From the NCBI GenBank assembly GCA_013791885.1, contig VMSZ01000018.1, positions 1 to 55,033 on the forward strand: a stretch of 55,033 nt of DNA. The letters are read 5' to 3'. Made by a program: the position numbers and the translations under genes. The number at the start of each line of letters is the position of its first letter. Within the stretch, counting starts at the first letter, position 1. Below the pieces are notes generated by a model. It did no database searches and had not been told where the DNA came from. It was given only the letters and a program-made list of their open reading frames with translations. This DNA comes from Sulfurimonas sp. Its GTDB lineage: Bacteria > Campylobacterota > Campylobacteria > Campylobacterales > Sulfurimonadaceae. This document shows, one piece after another, positions 43,167 through 51,884 of this stretch.

Positions 43167-44264
43167 TTATTTTATCACAAATGTAGCTATTTTATCGCAC
43201 ACTAAACGCAGCTCATCTTCGCTTTGACCCACTCTTGCAATGATTCTCAAAATTGCTTTCTCCACTGTCGGCTGACGGATAGCTCCAATAGCAAAACCCT
43301 CAGCGCGAAGTTCCTCTTTTATCTGCATTACTTGCTTATTGTCATCAATAACTACGGGAAGGATTAAAGCCCTCATCGTTAAACCGAGTATTTCATATAC
43401 TATCTCTTGGCGTTTTTGTATCTCTTTTTTAAGCAGTTCTTTGTTTTGTATCATATATTTAAGAGCGTTATGCGCCAATAAAGTGTCATATAAAGAAAGA
43501 GCCGTCGCGTAAATAATCGGTTTCGCCCGGTTAACAAGATATTCAACTATGTGATTTGAAGCTAAAATATACGCGCCAAAACTTCCATACGCCTTTCCAA
43601 GTGTTCCCATTTTTATGTGATTTGACTCTACTTTTATCTCATAATAATCGAAAATTCCCATCAAATTTTTGCCTATGACTCCACTGCTGTGCGCCTCATC
43701 GACTATAAGCAGAGTGTCGCTGCGTTTGCATATTTCGAAGACTTCTTTTGGACATAAATCTCCGTCCATGGAGTAAACACCCTCAACTGCGACTATCTTG
43801 CGTTTAGCTTTTGATTGAGCTAATAATTCACTAAGCTCTTGCATATTATTGTGTTTAAAAAACACGACATCCATATCGCCTATGTTTGATGCCAAAACGC
43901 CTGAGGCATGGTACTTTTCATCCATAAAAAGCGTGTCGCCCCGTCGCACAAGCGCTTCAACAAGTGCAATATTAGCATTAAAACCGCTGCCCAAAATGAC
44001 TGCATCTTCAAAACCGTTTGCCTCGCACAAAGCATCTTCAAAGTCTTTGTGAATCTGATGGTAGCCATTGACTAAAAGCGAAGCTTTCGAACTATGAAGC
44101 GGAAGTTTTGAAAGTGCTTCACAGGTTTGTTCGTGCAAAAGTTTATTATGGGAGAGTCCAAGGTAGTCATTTGAAGCGAAGTCTAAAAGTGTAGTATCTA
44201 CAACTTCTCTACTTCTGTACCTGCCGGCTTTTTTCAGAGCTCTGAGCTCATTTTCATACAGCAT
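43167..44264 (-). CDS. bioF: 8-amino-7-oxononanoate synthase-like PLP enzyme
   Basis: A 365-aa alpha-oxoamine synthase, most likely BioF of biotin synthesis (pimeloyl thioester plus alanine). Motifs: FASNDYLGLSHN, ILGSGFNANIA, VDEAHSSGVIG, and the PLP lysine in MGTLGKAYGSFGAYILAS. Starting at ATG 44264 gives MLYENEL; a TTG one codon earlier is possible. It overlaps the maf stop, and the gene order maf-bioF-ABC ATPase-PBP1A suggests one transcript. KBL (threonine pathway) is a related alternative but less likely. Confidence 0.88.
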   Translation of the reverse strand: MLYENELRALKKAGRYRSREVVDTTLLDFASNDYLGLSHNKLLHEQTCEALSKLPLHSSKASLLVNGYHQIHKDFEDALCEANGFEDAVILGSGFNANIALVEALVRRGDTLFMDEKYHASGVLASNIGDMDVVFFKHNNMQELSELLAQSKAKRKIVAVEGVYSMDGDLCPKEVFEICKRSDTLLIVDEAHSSGVIGKNLMGIFDYYEIKVESNHIKMGTLGKAYGSFGAYILASNHIVEYLVNRAKPIIYATALSLYDTLLAHNALKYMIQNKELLKKEIQKRQEIVYEILGLTMRALILPVVIDDNKQVMQIKEELRAEGFAIGAIRQPTVEKAILRIIARVGQSEDELRLVCDKIATFVIK

Positions 44265-44805
44265 CAAATGCCTTCAAAACTTCCACGCAAAGCCCCATTG
44301 CCGTACTTTCATAACCGCGAACTTCTTTGATGTACGATTTGCAAAAGCCCTCAACCATACAAGCTCCGGCTTTGCCTCTCCACTCTCCGCTATCTAAATA
44401 ACGTTCTAAATCATCCATATTAAAATTCTCAAAAAGATAGTCCGTTTGGGAAATATCTATAATCTTTTTCTCTTTAGAGTGGTAAATCATACAAGTGATG
44501 ATAGAGGTGATATTGCCGCTTTGTGTCATGAGAATATTTCTCGCATCATCGACACATTTTGCTTTACGAAGGATTTGGTTTTGGGAAGTCACGACCGTGT
44601 CTGCAACTAAAAGCGGGTAATCTGAGAAACCGAAAGCTTTGAGGTTCGCTTCATATTTTCCAAGCGTTGCCTGGTACACAAAATTTTTCGGGCTTGAAGC
44701 GATAACGCCGTCTTCATCAAAATCCACACTCTCTTGAATAAACGCAATGCCTGCGTTTGTCAAAAGCATAGAGCGTGTCTCTGAAGAAGAAGCTAGTCTT
44801 AGCAC
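44254..44805 (-). CDS. maf: Maf family nucleotide pyrophosphatase
   Basis: A 183-aa protein of the Maf/Ham1-like fold, known to hydrolyse non-canonical nucleotides (house-cleaning). Motifs: LRLASSSETRSMLL at the N-terminus, DFDEDGV, LVADTVV, and GKAGACMVEGFCKSYIKEV, which matches the family region GKAGAY-IQG. It overlaps bioF downstream and touches the small membrane-protein gene upstream by one base. Size is normal. Confidence 0.9.
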   Translation of the reverse strand: MLRLASSSETRSMLLTNAGIAFIQESVDFDEDGVIASSPKNFVYQATLGKYEANLKAFGFSDYPLLVADTVVTSQNQILRKAKCVDDARNILMTQSGNITSIITCMIYHSKEKKIIDISQTDYLFENFNMDDLERYLDSGEWRGKAGACMVEGFCKSYIKEVRGYESTAMGLCVEVLKAFDAV

Positions 44806-45287
44806 TAGAGACTACTTGAGAGTGTTGCACCTAAAAAGATAGCGATAACGCCAAGAGCGATGTTGAGAGGCACCATATATTTGCCAATGAGTTCAAGCGA
44901 AAATTTTGCACCGACCATATTACCCTCGTTTAAAAGTCTCACAGCACGGTTGCGTCTTAAAATCATTACAAAAAGATTGACTGCCATAAACGCCCAAATG
45001 CCCTCTTTTGCATGTCCAAGTGCCGAAAACTCAGTTTGAGAAAGACCGTAACCTTTTATCATTATGACCGCCGTCACAAGCAAAATAACCACAAATGGAA
45101 CTACAATTGTAAAAAGTCCCTTCAGCGCATGAGCCACACGTTCCATTCTGTGTGCAGGTGATTCTATCTGCATAAAAGAAGGATGCGCCGCATAACGCAT
45201 AGCAATCATCCCGCCAACCCAGACAACAGCCGAGATGACGTGAAGAAATACAATGTAAGCTTTATATTCTGCGAAAAACTCTTGCAT
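44805..45287 (-). CDS. Small four-helix membrane protein, CopD-like
   Basis: A 160-aa integral membrane protein with about four helices (10-30, 52-75, 90-108, 130-155). VFLHVISAVVWVGGMIAMRY recalls the CopD/YphA-like family, where conserved His and Trp lie in the first helix. Function unknown. Both ends overlap the neighbouring genes by one base (alaS upstream, maf downstream), so it is a coupled operon member. Confidence 0.75.
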   Translation of the reverse strand: MQEFFAEYKAYIVFLHVISAVVWVGGMIAMRYAAHPSFMQIESPAHRMERVAHALKGLFTIVVPFVVILLVTAVIMIKGYGLSQTEFSALGHAKEGIWAFMAVNLFVMILRRNRAVRLLNEGNMVGAKFSLELIGKYMVPLNIALGVIAIFLGATLSSSL

Positions 45288-47836
45288 TAGCCTAGAATCC
45301 CCGTAATGTAAGCAAGTGAAGCCTCTTTGGCTTCTGGAAGTTTGCTTGCGTCTTTTCCGCCTGCTTGAGCGAAGTCCGGACGACCGCCGCCACCGCCGCC
45401 AAGAATCGGAGCAATGTTTTTAATCCACTCTCCGGCTTTTGCATCTGCGCCTTTAACACCGGCTGCGATAAGAACTTTGTCCCCTTTTACCTGAAAAAGC
45501 ATGGCACAAAGTTTTTCATTTTGGTTTTTAAGCTCATCTATTTTTTCTTTAATGTCACCGTTGAGTAACTCTTCAACAACAACAGCAACGCCATTGATAT
45601 CATTCGTTTTAATCTCGACTTTAACACTCTCTTGCGTTTCTTTGAGTTCAGATTTGAGCTCAGCAACATTTGCTTTGAGTCTTGCGATGCCCGCTAAGAG
45701 GTCTAAGTTTTTCACCTCAGCCTGAGCTTCATGAATCAATTCTCTCTGCGTTTTGAAGTAGTTATACGCTGCGTTTCCACACACTGCTTCAATACGTCTT
45801 ACACCCGCACTTACACCACTTTCTTTAGCGATAATAAAAGAGCCGATGTTTGCCGTGTTGCTGACATGCACACCGCCACAAAACTCTATGGAAGCATCCG
45901 CAAAACTGACAACGCGAACTTCATCACCGTATTTCTCGCCAAATTGTGCTTTTGCACCGCTTTTCTTTGCGTTTTCTATACTCATAACTTCTGTTTTTGT
46001 AGGAAGCGCGCGCATAATTTCATAATTTACACGTTGCTCTATCTCTGCTAATTCTTCAGCACTGACAGCTTTTGGATGAGAGAAGTCAAAACGCAGACGG
46101 TTTGCTTCAACAAGTGAGCCTGCCTGAGAAATATGCTCGCCTAAAACATCAAAAAGCACTGCATGCAACAGGTGTGTTGCAGAGTGGTGTTTAGTAATCT
46201 CACCGCGAGAAATATCTACATTACAAGAAACTGCATCACCGACATTTAGTTCTTTGCTCACTTCAAGCTCAGACATATTCAAACCAAAAAATTTCTTTGT
46301 ATCGTGTACGCTTGCAAAACCTTCAAGTTCTCCGCTGTCTCCGCACTGTCCACCGCTTTCAGCATAAAATGGTGTCTCTTCTAAAAGAACCCATCCTTTT
46401 GAACCTGCGGGAAGCTTCTGGGCTGTTTTAAAGTTCTCATCTAAAAGTGCTAAAATTTTTGTTGTGTGGCTTGTTTTCTCGTAGCCTACGAAACTGTTCT
46501 CACCGAAGTTTTCTAAAAGAGATTTAAAATCCCCATGAGTCGCTTCGTCTCCGCTTCCTTTCCAAGCCGCTTTTGCACGTGTACGCTGCTCAAGCATCAG
46601 CTCTTCAAATTTCGCCGTGTCGAGTGCAAGATTATGACTTTTGAGCATATCTTCCGTTAAGTCAAGAGGGAAACCGAAAGTATCGTAAAGTTTAAACGCA
46701 ACCTCACCTGAGAAAATCTCTTTCGTATTTTTCAACTCTTCTTCAAAAAGTTCTATTCCAGATGCAATAGTTTTGAAAAATCTTGCTTCTTCGAGTTCTA
46801 TCTGCTCTTTAACAATCTCAGATTTTGCACTCAAATAGTCATACTCTTTGCCCATAATACCCACAACTATATCTACAAGTTTGAACATAAACGGCTCACG
46901 AAACCCAAGTAAATAACCGTGACGAACTGCACGGCGAAGAATACGGCGTAAAACATACCCGCGTCCTTCGTTTGAAAAGTTTGTGCCCTGTGCTAAAAGA
47001 AAAAGTGAAGTTCTGATGTGGTCGGCAATAACACGGTAAGAAGCACCCGTTGCATACGTATACTCTTTACCTATAAGCTCTTGCACTTTGTTGATAATCG
47101 GCATAAACAATGAGGAACCGTAGTTACTTGTCTGTCCCTCTTTAATGGCAACAACACGCTCTAAGCCCATACCTGTGTCAATAGAAGGTTTTGGAAGCGG
47201 TTTCATTGAACCGTCTGCACTGCGTTCATACTGCATAAATACAAGGTTCCAGATCTCTAAAAATCTGTCACCGTCGCCGCCCATGTAATCTTCCGGTCCG
47301 CTGAAGTTCTCTGCACCCTGGTCATAAAAAATCTCAGAACATGGTCCACATGGTCCTGTGTCGCCCATCTGCCAGAAGTTGTCTTTATCGCCAAGACGCA
47401 TAATGCGTTCTTTGCTTACATGCTTCAACCACAGATTTTCAGCTTCATCATCACTCTCATGAACCGTCACCCAAAGTTTCTCTTTTGGCAGTTTTATAAC
47501 TTCAGTGATAAATTCCCAAGCATAGTCAATCGCATCTTCTTTGAAATAATTACCAAAACTAAAGTTCCCTAGCATTTCAAAAAATGTGTGGTGGCGCGCT
47601 GTATGACCGACATTTTCTAAGTCGTTGTGCTTTCCGCCGGCTCTTAGACATGTTTGGCATGAGGTAGCACGAGGATTATGCGGAGCAGGAATCTCTCCTG
47701 TAAAAATCGATTTAAAAGGAACCATCCCGGCATTGTTAAACAACAGTGACGCGTCGTCGGGAACTAGAGGAGCCGAAGCTACTCTCTCGTGGTTTTTTGA
47801 TTCAAAAAATTTTAAAAATTCTTCTCTAATATCCAT
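45287..47836 (-). CDS. alaS: Alanyl-tRNA synthetase
   Basis: An 849-aa enzyme that charges tRNA-Ala. Catalytic domain: [53 protein letters not shown]. Editing domain: [12 protein letters not shown] and the zinc-binding [17 protein letters not shown]-terminal oligomerisation region ends with the Gly-rich [15 protein letters not shown] motif. Length is normal. A -10 (TATAAT on the minus strand, 47871-47866) lies about 30 bp upstream. It heads the run alaS-membrane protein-maf-bioF-ABC ATPase-PBP1A. Confidence 0.97.
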   Translation of the reverse strand: MDIREEFLKFFESKNHERVASAPLVPDDASLLFNNAGMVPFKSIFTGEIPAPHNPRATSCQTCLRAGGKHNDLENVGHTARHHTFFEMLGNFSFGNYFKEDAIDYAWEFITEVIKLPKEKLWVTVHESDDEAENLWLKHVSKERIMRLGDKDNFWQMGDTGPCGPCSEIFYDQGAENFSGPEDYMGGDGDRFLEIWNLVFMQYERSADGSMKPLPKPSIDTGMGLERVVAIKEGQTSNYGSSLFMPIINKVQELIGKEYTYATGASYRVIADHIRTSLFLLAQGTNFSNEGRGYVLRRILRRAVRHGYLLGFREPFMFKLVDIVVGIMGKEYDYLSAKSEIVKEQIELEEARFFKTIASGIELFEEELKNTKEIFSGEVAFKLYDTFGFPLDLTEDMLKSHNLALDTAKFEELMLEQRTRAKAAWKGSGDEATHGDFKSLLENFGENSFVGYEKTSHTTKILALLDENFKTAQKLPAGSKGWVLLEETPFYAESGGQCGDSGELEGFASVHDTKKFFGLNMSELEVSKELNVGDAVSCNVDISRGEITKHHSATHLLHAVLFDVLGEHISQAGSLVEANRLRFDFSHPKAVSAEELAEIEQRVNYEIMRALPTKTEVMSIENAKKSGAKAQFGEKYGDEVRVVSFADASIEFCGGVHVSNTANIGSFIIAKESGVSAGVRRIEAVCGNAAYNYFKTQRELIHEAQAEVKNLDLLAGIARLKANVAELKSELKETQESVKVEIKTNDINGVAVVVEELLNGDIKEKIDELKNQNEKLCAMLFQVKGDKVLIAAGVKGADAKAGEWIKNIAPILGGGGGGRPDFAQAGGKDASKLPEAKEASLAYITGILG

Positions 47837-47865
47837 AAAATACTTCTCGCATATAAAATTGCGCG

Positions 47866-47871
47866 ATTATA
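47866..47871 (-). promoter_or_regulatory. -10 element of alaS
   Basis: On the minus strand the sequence reads GGGTATAATCG, a consensus -10, about 30 bases before the alaS ATG. No clear -35 is seen. Confidence 0.5.
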
Positions 47872-47924
47872 CCCTAAAAAGGCTCTAGAGGACTTTAAAA
47901 GCTAACTATTTACAAAGAAGTGAG

Positions 47925-47930
47925 TATAAT
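47925..47930 (+). promoter_or_regulatory. -10 element of the CorA-type transporter gene
   Basis: GAGTATAATTT, about 25 bases before ATG 47956. Because it lies inside the longer frame from GTG 47920, it also argues for the downstream start. Confidence 0.5.
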
Positions 47931-47955
47931 TTTTCAGCAAAAGAAAAGGTCTCAA

Positions 47956-48750
47956 ATGCAAAATGTAGAAAATATTCTCGACGAACTCCATCTTAAAGAT
48001 TTACAAAACGATAAACACCCTTCTTATTTTGACATCAACGACGGCTACAATATGTTTATTATAAGGTTGCCTATTTTTGAAGATAAACTGCGATTCCAGT
48101 CTTTTGGTTTTATCTTTACAAAACATACGAGCTACTTCTATAACATTGAGGAAAAAACATTTCAAAAATTCAATAATCGCTTTCGAGAGCCTTACGAGTT
48201 TATCAACACTCACATTAACGATTTTATGAAAAACTTCATCAAGTACCAAGAGACTATCCAGGAGATGGAAGAGTTACTCTACTCAGACCATGATACAAAA
48301 GATTTTATGAGTACCTGGTTTGGACTAAAACGCGACATTACGAGAGTGGAAAGTGTTTTAGAAAAAGCACTCTATGCTATGACTGATTTTATAGAACATT
48401 ATGAAATCGATGCTACAAACGAAGGCTTTTTGGTCAACAATTATGCCGATTTGCATGAGCATCTTGAACGAAGCAAACACTCCTCAACTTTGCAACTGAG
48501 CAAACTCGACTATATTTACAACTTTTACAACACAAGAACCAATGAGCGCATGAACCGCCTCATTTACATTCTCACTATTATCTCCGCTGTCTTTTTACCG
48601 CTGAATCTTCTGGTTGGATTTTTTGGAATGAATACAACGGATCTTCCCTTTACCGCAGAGGCAAATGGGACCAAAAATGTCATCATGACGATGACGGTAG
48701 TTTTTATCATCTCGTCTATTGTTGTTTTGTTTTGGAAAAAAAAGGCTTAA
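47956..48750 (+). CDS. corA: CorA-family divalent metal transporter
   Basis: A 264-aa inner-membrane Mg2+/Co2+/Ni2+ channel-type transporter. A long cytoplasmic helical part precedes two C-terminal helices (about 203-225 and 238-260) with the GMN selectivity motif in VGFFGMNTTDLPF. It is shorter at the N-terminus than classical CorA (about 315 aa), as seen in some Campylobacterota copies. The start is ATG 47956 with AAAAGG before it; the upstream GTG 47920 would place the promoter within the gene. Confidence 0.9.
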   Translation: MQNVENILDELHLKDLQNDKHPSYFDINDGYNMFIIRLPIFEDKLRFQSFGFIFTKHTSYFYNIEEKTFQKFNNRFREPYEFINTHINDFMKNFIKYQETIQEMEELLYSDHDTKDFMSTWFGLKRDITRVESVLEKALYAMTDFIEHYEIDATNEGFLVNNYADLHEHLERSKHSSTLQLSKLDYIYNFYNTRTNERMNRLIYILTIISAVFLPLNLLVGFFGMNTTDLPFTAEANGTKNVIMTMTVVFIISSIVVLFWKKKA

Positions 48751-48761
48751 TGCCTTTTTTT
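48736..48761. terminator. Bidirectional terminator between corA and the diguanylate cyclase gene
   Basis: An A8-GGC / GCC-T7 hairpin with a 5-base loop, giving T-runs for both strands. It covers the corA stop (48748-48750) and reaches the stop of the convergent gene (48760-48762). Confidence 0.8.
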
Positions 48762-50283
48762 ACATTGAAGTTATTCGATTACGCCCGTCATTTTTTGATT
48801 TATACAGTGCCTTGTCCGCTCGCTTTATACAATCTTCCAATGTCTCATCCCTTATAAATTGGGATATTCCGCAGGAAATTGTCATCTTTAACTCTAATTC
48901 ATCTGCAAATGAATGATTTTCAATTCTCAAACGAATTTTTTCCATCACGACATGTGCATTTCTTTCATCTGTTAACATAAGTATCACAAATTCTTCCCCG
49001 CCATATCTCGCCACCATATCTGCCTCGCGAAGAGATGTATTCAATATATGAGCAACAGAGTACAAGACTTCATCTCCGACTTGATGGCCATGCGTATCAT
49101 TTACTCTCTTAAAAAAATCAATATCCACCATTACTATAGAGACATGACGACGATATTTTTGTGATTTTTCTATCTCTTCTTCTGCCAGTTTGAAAAAATG
49201 CTTTCTGTTAAAAATTTTAGTAAGACCATCATACTGCAGCTCATGTTTGAGTGTTTTACGATATAAAATCCCCTGGTATATTGCGACCATGACTAAGACC
49301 AACAAAAATGTAATAACACTCATAACTATTTTAAAATTATTCAGTATCGTTTTTATAGTATTTGAATCTGTATACGAAACCAGATAAGCTACGGCTTGGT
49401 CGCCTCTTATATTGTTTATAGGCAAAAAGGCGACAATACGGACTTTGTCCTCTACTTCCTTGTAAATTGCAAACTGTTTTTTGGTAGCAATTTTTTCATT
49501 TACAAGTTCTCTGAGAGGTGTTATAATTTTTACACCGCTCTCTAACAATACGCTGTGATTGACATGGTCAGATAAACTGAACATATAATCTTCATGCTCA
49601 ATACTATTTTCATACGGTTCTATGACATTTCTTTGCCATTCAGTAGTTTTAAATACCTTTTTGTTGACTATAAAATGCGTGTGAATATTATTCGCCCGCA
49701 TCGTATAATTTTGTAAAATAGTGGATGAAAAAGCAATATCAACACAGCCTATATATTTTCCATCATGATAAAGCGGATATACATGTCTGTATGCATGTGA
49801 TGTTTTTCCTTCCTCAAAGCCGCTTACATGATTTTTTTCTTTATTTACGAGTTCAACGCTATATCTTACTCCCCGTAAGTCATCTCCAAATTTCTCAGCT
49901 TTGTGCATGCGTACGAAACTTGTAGAGTTAGGTAAAATAAACTGAACATACATCACATCAAGGAATGTGAGTTTTTCATATTCTGCTTTATAGTAATCAT
50001 ACAACTCACCATAAAGCTTTCCATCAACATCTTCTTTCTTGGACGCCTTTTCTAGAATCTCTAAAAGTTTTGTATCGTTTTGTATAGAAATGTAAGCTGT
50101 ATGCGCTATAACACTAAATCTATCCAGACCTTGCTGATAACTTATATCTAAATGTTCTAATTGCTCTGATAAAGCTGCGTCAATTTGATTTTTTTTGTCA
50201 TAAGAGATTACGAAATATAAGACACAGAGCAGAAGTGTAAATGTCACCGTTAACCATAACAATACTTTCACTGAATACTTCAA
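48760..50283 (-). CDS. Membrane diguanylate cyclase with large periplasmic sensor domain
   Basis: A 507-aa protein. TM1 is at about 8-27 and TM2 at about 300-325, with about 265 periplasmic residues of mixed alpha/beta type between (a dCache/CHASE-like sensor is likely). The GGDEF domain starts at DGLTKIFNRKHF. The active site reads RYGGEEFVILM, and the inhibitory I-site RxxD is present as READ, five residues before. It should make c-di-GMP with product inhibition. A ModA-like binding protein is encoded 9 bp upstream on the same strand, which may supply its signal. Confidence 0.92.
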   Translation of the reverse strand: MKYSVKVLLWLTVTFTLLLCVLYFVISYDKKNQIDAALSEQLEHLDISYQQGLDRFSVIAHTAYISIQNDTKLLEILEKASKKEDVDGKLYGELYDYYKAEYEKLTFLDVMYVQFILPNSTSFVRMHKAEKFGDDLRGVRYSVELVNKEKNHVSGFEEGKTSHAYRHVYPLYHDGKYIGCVDIAFSSTILQNYTMRANNIHTHFIVNKKVFKTTEWQRNVIEPYENSIEHEDYMFSLSDHVNHSVLLESGVKIITPLRELVNEKIATKKQFAIYKEVEDKVRIVAFLPINNIRGDQAVAYLVSYTDSNTIKTILNNFKIVMSVITFLLVLVMVAIYQGILYRKTLKHELQYDGLTKIFNRKHFFKLAEEEIEKSQKYRRHVSIVMVDIDFFKRVNDTHGHQVGDEVLYSVAHILNTSLREADMVARYGGEEFVILMLTDERNAHVVMEKIRLRIENHSFADELELKMTISCGISQFIRDETLEDCIKRADKALYKSKNDGRNRITSM

Positions 50284-50292
50284 CTTACCATC

Positions 50293-51066
50293 CTATTTAT
50301 AACCATACTCTTTGTAAATTGCCTTACCCTCTTCAGAAAATATAAAATCTACAAATTTAACGGCATTAGAATTTTTTACCCCTGTATGGGACATAACTAA
50401 TCCTTGGCGTATCGGAGCGTAAAGAGAGGGATCTATTTCAATCCAATTTACACCTTCGACTTTATAACCTGCAGGTAACGAATGAAGTGCAGATTTTGAC
50501 AAGAAACCTGCATCATCATACCAAACAACATTTGTAATTACTGTAGAAATATCGCTTGAGTACCTTATCTTGCTTGCAACTGCTTCAAACAGATTTGAAT
50601 TCTGCAGCGTTTCTATGGAAGCTTTCCCATAGGGTGCTGTTTGATGATTTGCGATAGTGATATTTTTGATTTTTTTGTCTTTTAAAATTTCAAGTTTTCT
50701 CTGATGCAGCGTTTTATCTGCTGGAACAAATAAAATGAGAACTCCACGGGCATATTCTCTTGGCATTGCAGCTGCTTTTGCCGATTTGAATATCATTTGA
50801 GGGTGTTCCATATCTGCAGCTAAAAACAGATCATAACTCGCACCTTCAAAGATATCAGCTGCCAAATCTCCCGTTGCACCATACTTCACAATTAATTTGG
50901 CCTCTGGATGTTTCATATAAAACCTCTCCATCAAAACAGGAAAAACGAATTTATTATTCCCTGACGCAAAGATAATTGCGGGACTTTTAGACAAAACGCC
51001 TACTTGATTTGCACTCACAACAGATGCAAATAAAATTAAAAGAAAAGCGGAAAAACACCTCTTCAA
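50293..51066 (-). CDS. modA: ModA-like periplasmic binding protein (molybdate/oxyanion type)
   Basis: A 257-aa protein with a signal peptide (about 1-19, SVVSANQ). It matches ModA-family organisation: SPAIIFASGNNKFVFPVLME, KYGATGDLAADIFEGASYDLFLAADMEHP (split), and ANHQTAPYGKASIETL, a ModA hallmark. Many ModA-like proteins bind molybdate or tungstate, but others have different ligands. No modB or modC gene is near; instead a diguanylate cyclase follows after 9 bp. It may therefore act in sensing. The gene diverges from the 79-aa protein gene. Confidence 0.85.
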   Translation of the reverse strand: MKRCFSAFLLILFASVVSANQVGVLSKSPAIIFASGNNKFVFPVLMERFYMKHPEAKLIVKYGATGDLAADIFEGASYDLFLAADMEHPQMIFKSAKAAAMPREYARGVLILFVPADKTLHQRKLEILKDKKIKNITIANHQTAPYGKASIETLQNSNLFEAVASKIRYSSDISTVITNVVWYDDAGFLSKSALHSLPAGYKVEGVNWIEIDPSLYAPIRQGLVMSHTGVKNSNAVKFVDFIFSEEGKAIYKEYGYK

Positions 51067-51150
51067 TTCTAACTCCTCTCTTTAAAGTATTAAAGTTTTC
51101 AATGTATATTTCTCATTGTACTTGTAAATTGCTAAAATTTTATACAGTTT

Positions 51151-51183
51151 TGTAACCTTTTGGAGATTTTTCTGTATTATACT
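51151..51183 (+). promoter_or_regulatory. Promoter of the 79-aa gene with a possible half Pho box
   Basis: TATACT (51178-51183) is a good -10. TGTAAC (51151-51156) lies exactly 21 bp upstream, the position of the distal half-site in the Pho-type promoters of this window, but the proximal half reads GGAGAT and does not match. Confidence 0.3.
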
Positions 51184-51207
51184 TACTGAACTTATTAACA
51201 GAGAGAA

Positions 51208-51447
51208 ATGAAAATGCACGAGAGAGAGTTTACTATTTATGCGAACAATCCTGAGTTAGAGTTTTTTTGTGATTTAGATGATATATGTGCGAAAAGCATA
51301 TGTGAAAACGAACTGGAGATTCCACAGGAATGCATCAGGAAAATAGAGTGTTTTGAGGATGCTTTTAAAATTTATCTCACACCCTCACGAAAGTATTACA
51401 GAGATGACTGGTATGTCAACCTCTGCCGTTTGGAATATGTGAGTTAA
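51208..51447 (+). CDS. Small acidic protein of unknown function
   Basis: A 79-aa protein without signal peptide or membrane segment. It is acidic and has five cysteines (CDLDDICAKSICENE; IECFED; NLCRLE). No family recognised. Support comes from a good -10, a GAGAGA-type ribosome-binding site just before the ATG, and a frame that fills the gap up to the convergent DUF523 gene. The stop codons of the two genes overlap. Confidence 0.6.
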   Translation: MKMHEREFTIYANNPELEFFCDLDDICAKSICENELEIPQECIRKIECFEDAFKIYLTPSRKYYRDDWYVNLCRLEYVS

Positions 51448-51884
51448 AAGTCCGACTCGCTTTCTATTTTTAGCGGAGCGTAGTGTTTTTCAAACATTGA
51501 AGCAGCTATACCGTTCCCCATTTTTTGCGGCTCTTTTTTTTCATTTAAAACAGGTGTTGTCCCATAGCCGCAACTTGGACTCTTCGACTTCAAAACAATT
51601 CTGTCTGCGTTTGGGTTTGCTCGTATAAACGCAGCAATCTCCTCCCTAAGAAGCTCTGTCACATCTTTGTTTGTCTCATGAGTAATAATTCTGTTCTCGC
51701 CATTAACGTCAACAACATCTATACGTTCTCTGGGTGTTCCAAAAAGCGGAGCTTCAGGGCAAAAAGGAATAATCTCATAGTCACTAAACGCAGTTACTAC
51801 TGCGTTTAGCATTTTTGTTTCTCCGTCATAACGGCAGTATTCACCAAGTATGCAGGCAGAAATAATAACTTTTTTCTTTTGCAT
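51444..51884 (-). CDS. DUF523 family protein
   Basis: A 146-aa protein with the DUF523 pattern: SACILGEYCRYDGETK near the N-terminus, PFCPEAPLFGTPRERIDV and LKSKSPSCGYG. Conserved Cys (C11, C17 and those in FCPE and SCG) suggest a metal or Fe-S site. The family has no firm function. Its start directly follows the stop of the aldehyde dehydrogenase gene, so the two are cotranscribed. The end overlaps the convergent 79-aa gene by 4 bp. Confidence 0.88.
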   Translation of the reverse strand: MQKKKVIISACILGEYCRYDGETKMLNAVVTAFSDYEIIPFCPEAPLFGTPRERIDVVDVNGENRIITHETNKDVTELLREEIAAFIRANPNADRIVLKSKSPSCGYGTTPVLNEKKEPQKMGNGIAASMFEKHYAPLKIESESDF

